In this document: positions 7,661 to 11,086 of the stretch, in pieces
How positions within the stretch are numbered: position 1 is the stretch's first letter
How the letters are laid out: each line of letters opens with the position of its first letter
From: Choanephora cucurbitarum
Taxonomy: Eukaryota > Mucoromycota > Mucoromycetes > Mucorales > Choanephoraceae
Assembly: GCA_025331435.1 (NCBI GenBank)
Contig: JAIWNI010000328.1
Coordinates: 1 to 11,086 of the forward strand
Reading direction: 5' to 3'
Length of the DNA: 11,086 bases
The notes under the pieces: model-generated
Database searches by the model: none
Seen by the model: only the letters and a program-made list of their open reading frames with translations
Told to the model about the DNA's origin: nothing
Made by a program: the position numbers and the translations under genes

Positions 7661-7683
7661 TTTTTGACTGCTTTTTTGACTGC
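7661..7683. repeat. Tandem TTTTTGACTGC repeat
   Basis: Two adjacent copies, (T)5GACTGC and (T)6GACTGC, followed by a run of eight T. It lies about 40 bp beyond the element B stop codon. The core resembles the TGACTGTTTTTT repeats at the 5' side of element A. Confidence 0.6.
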
Positions 7684-7719
7684 TTTTTTTTGTATCTTTG
7701 GATTTTATTTTATATAGAT

Positions 7720-10700
7720 TTACATATCAAATTGCATAAACAAAGGATCATGGTAGCTAGTAAATGAGATATATCTACCATTGACATGACTGGATATATC
7801 TGTAAAAATGTTATCAATGAATGACTGATATTTGGTGGTAGTGTTTATAGTGCTCTTCATATTATGTGTTAATCCGTAACGATTAAATAAGCCAGCGAAA
7901 GGGTTTTGTTCATCATCGAAATGAGAGTTGAAATCACCAGCAATTATTTTGCGATTTGAGCTTACAGTTAGTAGCTTTTCAATTTCGTCTAATGCTTTTC
8001 TTTGGCTAAATCTAGGTGAGCGGTAAATGGATGCAATTAGCACATCATTTAGAATGAAGGCTGATATTGCCATCTTGTGACCTGCATCATCTATAACCAA
8101 TTCTTCAATTTTCTGAGTCAAAGGATATTTTTCGAGAAGAGAAGATTTCACCCAACAGATGCTGCCATTGGCCCTAGGTGTTTCACCTAATACATTCACT
8201 CTTGCAGCTTGAACAAAACCAGGTATAGTAAAAGTCTGATGTCCTGTAGTCCAAGTTTCAGCAAACAAAAGGAAATCAGATACAAGGTATGCTTGATCAT
8301 TGATGATTTGATTCAAGTGTGCATTTAAACTTTGAATGTTATGAAACATTAGTTGGTAATTGAAACCACTACTTCTTGTATACAAAGCATCAAACTTGGT
8401 GGTCAATACGACTGTGGATTGTCTTTGAAGCTCCATTGCAATGAGATCTGTAGTTTTTGGAGGTTTTGGTGCTCTAAATTGGCTACCAACAAGATAAAGT
8501 CCAGAAGCTGAAGTAGCACGGGAACAGGCTACATACAACAAAGACCGGCTTAAAGATCTCCCCTCAAGGTTGACAGCTACATTTTGATACGTTGATCCTT
8601 GACTCTTGTGGATTGTCATAGCTTCGGATACAACGACAGGGAACTGTGTCCTTTTGACAGAAAGTGGACTGTTCATACGTCTTTTTACAACTAATGTTAC
8701 AGGATCAATTGAAGTCCATGATGGATCAATAGATCTGTCTGCATTGTAGAGGTGTTCGTTTTGTGCCCGTCTATTCTTTCCACTTCTTTCTTCATCCAAC
8801 AACAACCAAATCCGAATTGCTTTACAGATTTGTTCTCTCTGACCACGAGGCTTATAAAAGCCGTACATTATCTTTTTGAGAGTACCAGTTGTGCCATTGA
8901 CAAGGCCATCGCTGGTATCAATGTTGTTGGTTATCATGTAACGAGCATCGATCTTTAAAGTCAGAACCTTGCTTAAGCCCATAGTCTTGTGAGCTGGTAT
9001 GTCTGAGTTACGCATAAAGGTCAACAAGCTTTGCCTTGCTAAATTGCTACTGCCACTTCCAACCACTCTATCAAAGCACACTGATTCGAAAGCCTCGGTG
9101 TTTAGAGTTGCTAGAACAGCCTCATTACAAGCAGAAACTGCATTGTTTGTTGAGTATAGCTGAACTAACTTATTCTCTCTTGAATTCTGATCTGGCGGTA
9201 ACACTGGAAATGTTCTCTCAGTAAAGATCCTAATATCATCACTTGTCATTACTCCCATGGCCATGTTGTTGAGTGCAGTAGCGAACAAGGCATCGTCCCT
9301 CTGTCGCATGATTTCTATAAGTCTAAATACTTTGAAAGAACTCCAAAGGGCTTGAACTCTTAGTGAAAGAAGTAAAAGCTCGTTTGTATGAGTTGATCTA
9401 GCGTATATAGGCGATCCCATAACTGGAGGAAGCTGAAAGAAATCACCAAATATAATCACATGAAGACCGCCAAAAGGTTTCTCAGAATTGAATGTGTCTT
9501 TCAATCTTTTGTCTACCCATGAAAAAACTCTGCTTGATACCATACTGATTTCATCAATGATGACCACTTTTAGCTCAGCTAATGCTACACCAACTGAATG
9601 AGATACATCTGATGAAAGCTCGGTAATCTCAGTGTGATTGACAGGTAAATGGAATGCAGAGTGAAGGGTTTGACCACTTATGTTATATGCAGCCTTTCCT
9701 GTAGGTGCTGTCAACAAAACTGTTGGACAGTTGTAATCACGATGTGGGTCTTCATCATAATATCTAACAAGAGCTTGATACAACGTTTTGATTAGCATGC
9801 TTTTTCCTGTTCCTGCCCCACCAGTAACAAAGAGTTGCAATGCCTCTGGCTTTCCGCTATCGCTTCGATCATGACGTACATGATCAATCACATGATTCAG
9901 GAAAGCTCTTTGCTTTAGATTGACCTTTGAAAGACTTTGTTGGAATTCAACATCTGAGACTTTGTCTGGCCTTGTGTATCTCTCAGCAAAAGCAGTTGCT
10001 GTTTCTTCAACTTCTATTTCTTCTTCAGCCACATGTCTCTCTGGATCGAACTCATCGCCTCCAACCCGCGTTTCATTTGGTGACAGAAACATCCTATAAT
10101 CTTCAATCGGATCAGTGCTGTCGTGATGTCCCATTCCATCAATACGACCGCCACTGGCTTGGAATGGATTTACCATTTCCGGAGGCTCTTCTTCATCATC
10201 TGCATTATTATCTTCTTCATTTTCTCTAGCTTGGGCAGCAAATTGTTCGGCTTCAGCAATGAATTCAGCAATACTCTCATCATCGATTTTTGAGAATTCA
10301 GCTCGATTTTGCATGATTGCTTCACTGTTTTCTTCAAACTTTGCAGCACAGTCAATACCACCAAGTTCTTCTTCTTCATTCCTCCATGGCAAGTACAACA
10401 TCAACAAAGAGTAGAAGTACACATCAGGATTCGTTCTTACTGACTGCAGATGGTATCTCAATACTTTTGGTACTTTTCTTTTCTTTATGAAACCAAGTCC
10501 ATCTTTGAGCGATAACCATTTCATTTCTTCTGGCAGTACCTCTTCCATATCATCCAAATCTATTGCTGGCTCTTCTTCAATGTTGTCTTCATTATCAGCT
10601 GCCACTGTTGTTCTGTTTGATCTCGAACCAACTTTTGAATATTCGTAGTATGCAACGAATTGTGCTAAATTCAATTCTTCTAATTGTTCGGGTCTAGCTG

Positions 10701-11085
10701 CAAAGTATTCAATCATTCCATTGTTGTAAATGTCCTTTGAATCTCGGTCTAACATTTCTAGATCGTCTTTGGATTTTAAAATTCTTCGACGATACTCAGG
10801 TGGCCCCGTAGCAATAAAAACAGTTTTAACACTGGATTCACACATGCTAATTTGCAAGATGTTATAAGCTGCTTCTTGTGCTGATACCTCACTGATGTTA
10901 TAATATGCAGAAGCTAAGTTTTGCAGCGTTTTTCTTGATGAGGCGCTTTCGTTTACACTTTGTTCCAAAACCTGGAGAAGATGTTCTGATGTACCCTTGT
11001 CACTTTTGTTGATATATTCAACAACATAGGCACAACAAGCATAAGGATCCAAAATGAACTGTATGTCTATATTGGCTCTATGCAT
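7720..11085 (-). CDS. Helentron Rep-helicase-endonuclease protein, N-terminus missing
   Basis: The frame runs from the right edge to TAA at 7720-7722. The first Met in view is probably internal, because a Rep tyrosine motif AYVVEYINK (Y20, Y24) follows at once. Residues 160-186 and 231-305 are acidic linkers. Helicase: Walker A GGAGTGKS (422-429, K428), PTGKAA (461-466), Walker B IIDEIS (D511, E512), GDFFQLPP (547-554), HKSQGSTY (826-833) and YVACSRA (851-857, R856). C-terminal endonuclease/exonuclease/phosphatase-like domain from about 908: HNIQS (N916), AETW (E943), IYRSP (Y1021), GDFNSH (D1051, N1053), DNIF (D1091) and SYHDP (H1112). The usual Asp just before the catalytic His (SDH) is Tyr here. 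The protein would nick, unwind and cleave DNA during transposition. No stop or frameshift is present, so the copy may be active. Confidence 0.95.
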   Translation of the reverse strand: MHRANIDIQFILDPYACCAYVVEYINKSDKGTSEHLLQVLEQSVNESASSRKTLQNLASAYYNISEVSAQEAAYNILQISMCESSVKTVFIATGPPEYRRRILKSKDDLEMLDRDSKDIYNNGMIEYFAARPEQLEELNLAQFVAYYEYSKVGSRSNRTTVAADNEDNIEEEPAIDLDDMEEVLPEEMKWLSLKDGLGFIKKRKVPKVLRYHLQSVRTNPDVYFYSLLMLYLPWRNEEEELGGIDCAAKFEENSEAIMQNRAEFSKIDDESIAEFIAEAEQFAAQARENEEDNNADDEEEPPEMVNPFQASGGRIDGMGHHDSTDPIEDYRMFLSPNETRVGGDEFDPERHVAEEEIEVEETATAFAERYTRPDKVSDVEFQQSLSKVNLKQRAFLNHVIDHVRHDRSDSGKPEALQLFVTGGAGTGKSMLIKTLYQALVRYYDEDPHRDYNCPTVLLTAPTGKAAYNISGQTLHSAFHLPVNHTEITELSSDVSHSVGVALAELKVVIIDEISMVSSRVFSWVDKRLKDTFNSEKPFGGLHVIIFGDFFQLPPVMGSPIYARSTHTNELLLLSLRVQALWSSFKVFRLIEIMRQRDDALFATALNNMAMGVMTSDDIRIFTERTFPVLPPDQNSRENKLVQLYSTNNAVSACNEAVLATLNTEAFESVCFDRVVGSGSSNLARQSLLTFMRNSDIPAHKTMGLSKVLTLKIDARYMITNNIDTSDGLVNGTTGTLKKIMYGFYKPRGQREQICKAIRIWLLLDEERSGKNRRAQNEHLYNADRSIDPSWTSIDPVTLVVKRRMNSPLSVKRTQFPVVVSEAMTIHKSQGSTYQNVAVNLEGRSLSRSLLYVACSRATSASGLYLVGSQFRAPKPPKTTDLIAMELQRQSTVVLTTKFDALYTRSSGFNYQLMFHNIQSLNAHLNQIINDQAYLVSDFLLFAETWTTGHQTFTIPGFVQAARVNVLGETPRANGSICWVKSSLLEKYPLTQKIEELVIDDAGHKMAISAFILNDVLIASIYRSPRFSQRKALDEIEKLLTVSSNRKIIAGDFNSHFDDEQNPFAGLFNRYGLTHNMKSTINTTTKYQSFIDNIFTDISSHVNGRYISFTSYHDPLFMQFDM

Positions 11086-11086
11086 A

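Larger units (their letters stand above)
7449..11086 (-). mobile_element. Helentron element B (Rep-helicase-endonuclease), 5' part outside window
   Basis: Identified from the single long coding frame, which joins the end of a Rep domain, a RecD/PIF1-like helicase and a C-terminal endonuclease-like domain, the architecture known for Helentrons (Helitron2 group). The left limit is only a guess placed at the hairpin followed by CTAA (7449-7476). The 5' end and the HUH motif are beyond the right edge. Confidence 0.75.

Overview
The window looks like repeat-rich nuclear DNA of a fungus, most likely an early-diverging (Mucoromycota-type) lineage. Reasons: A+T-rich intergenic DNA, standard genetic code, candidate introns of only about 50-70 nt with CTAAC/CTAAT branch-like motifs, CT-rich tracts before transcript starts, and two different Helitron lineages side by side. 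The taxonomic call is an inference; no host gene is recognised that would settle it.

Two rolling-circle (Helitron) transposons dominate, both reading on the minus strand. Element A (about 1-3898) is a classical Rep-helicase Helitron. Its reading frame is open without a stop from the left edge to an ATG at 3556. It probably gains a short upstream exon (3637-3753) through a 68-nt in-frame intron, giving an N-terminus with two tandem zinc knuckles. The helicase is cut by the window edge after the GDFRQ motif. Element B (about 7449-11086) is a Helentron-type Rep-helicase-endonuclease: the window holds the end of the Rep domain (paired Tyr motif), a full PIF1/RecD-like helicase and a C-terminal AP-endonuclease-like domain, ending at 7720. 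Its HUH motif lies beyond the right edge. Both frames are intact, so both elements look young.

The 4 kb between them holds smaller features. A coiled-coil protein exon on the minus strand (3963-4601) ends exactly at a strong splice donor just upstream of element A, suggesting that A landed in an intron. A divergent plus-strand locus (about 4831-5600) has four consecutive mini-intron signatures but no long reading frame: a candidate spliced noncoding RNA or a decayed gene. Next come a TATA box followed by an imperfectly duplicated short ORF with a strong palindrome (5836-6154), an orphan ORF of 105 codons (6439-6756), and a cluster of inverted repeats (7138-7170, 7449-7476, 7499-7593) at the 3' side of element B.

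In each element the Rep domain would nick and rejoin DNA, the helicase unwind it, and in B the endonuclease may add a second cleavage activity. The zinc knuckles of A probably help bind nucleic acid. Nothing in the window looks prokaryotic, and there are no tRNA, rRNA or CRISPR signals.
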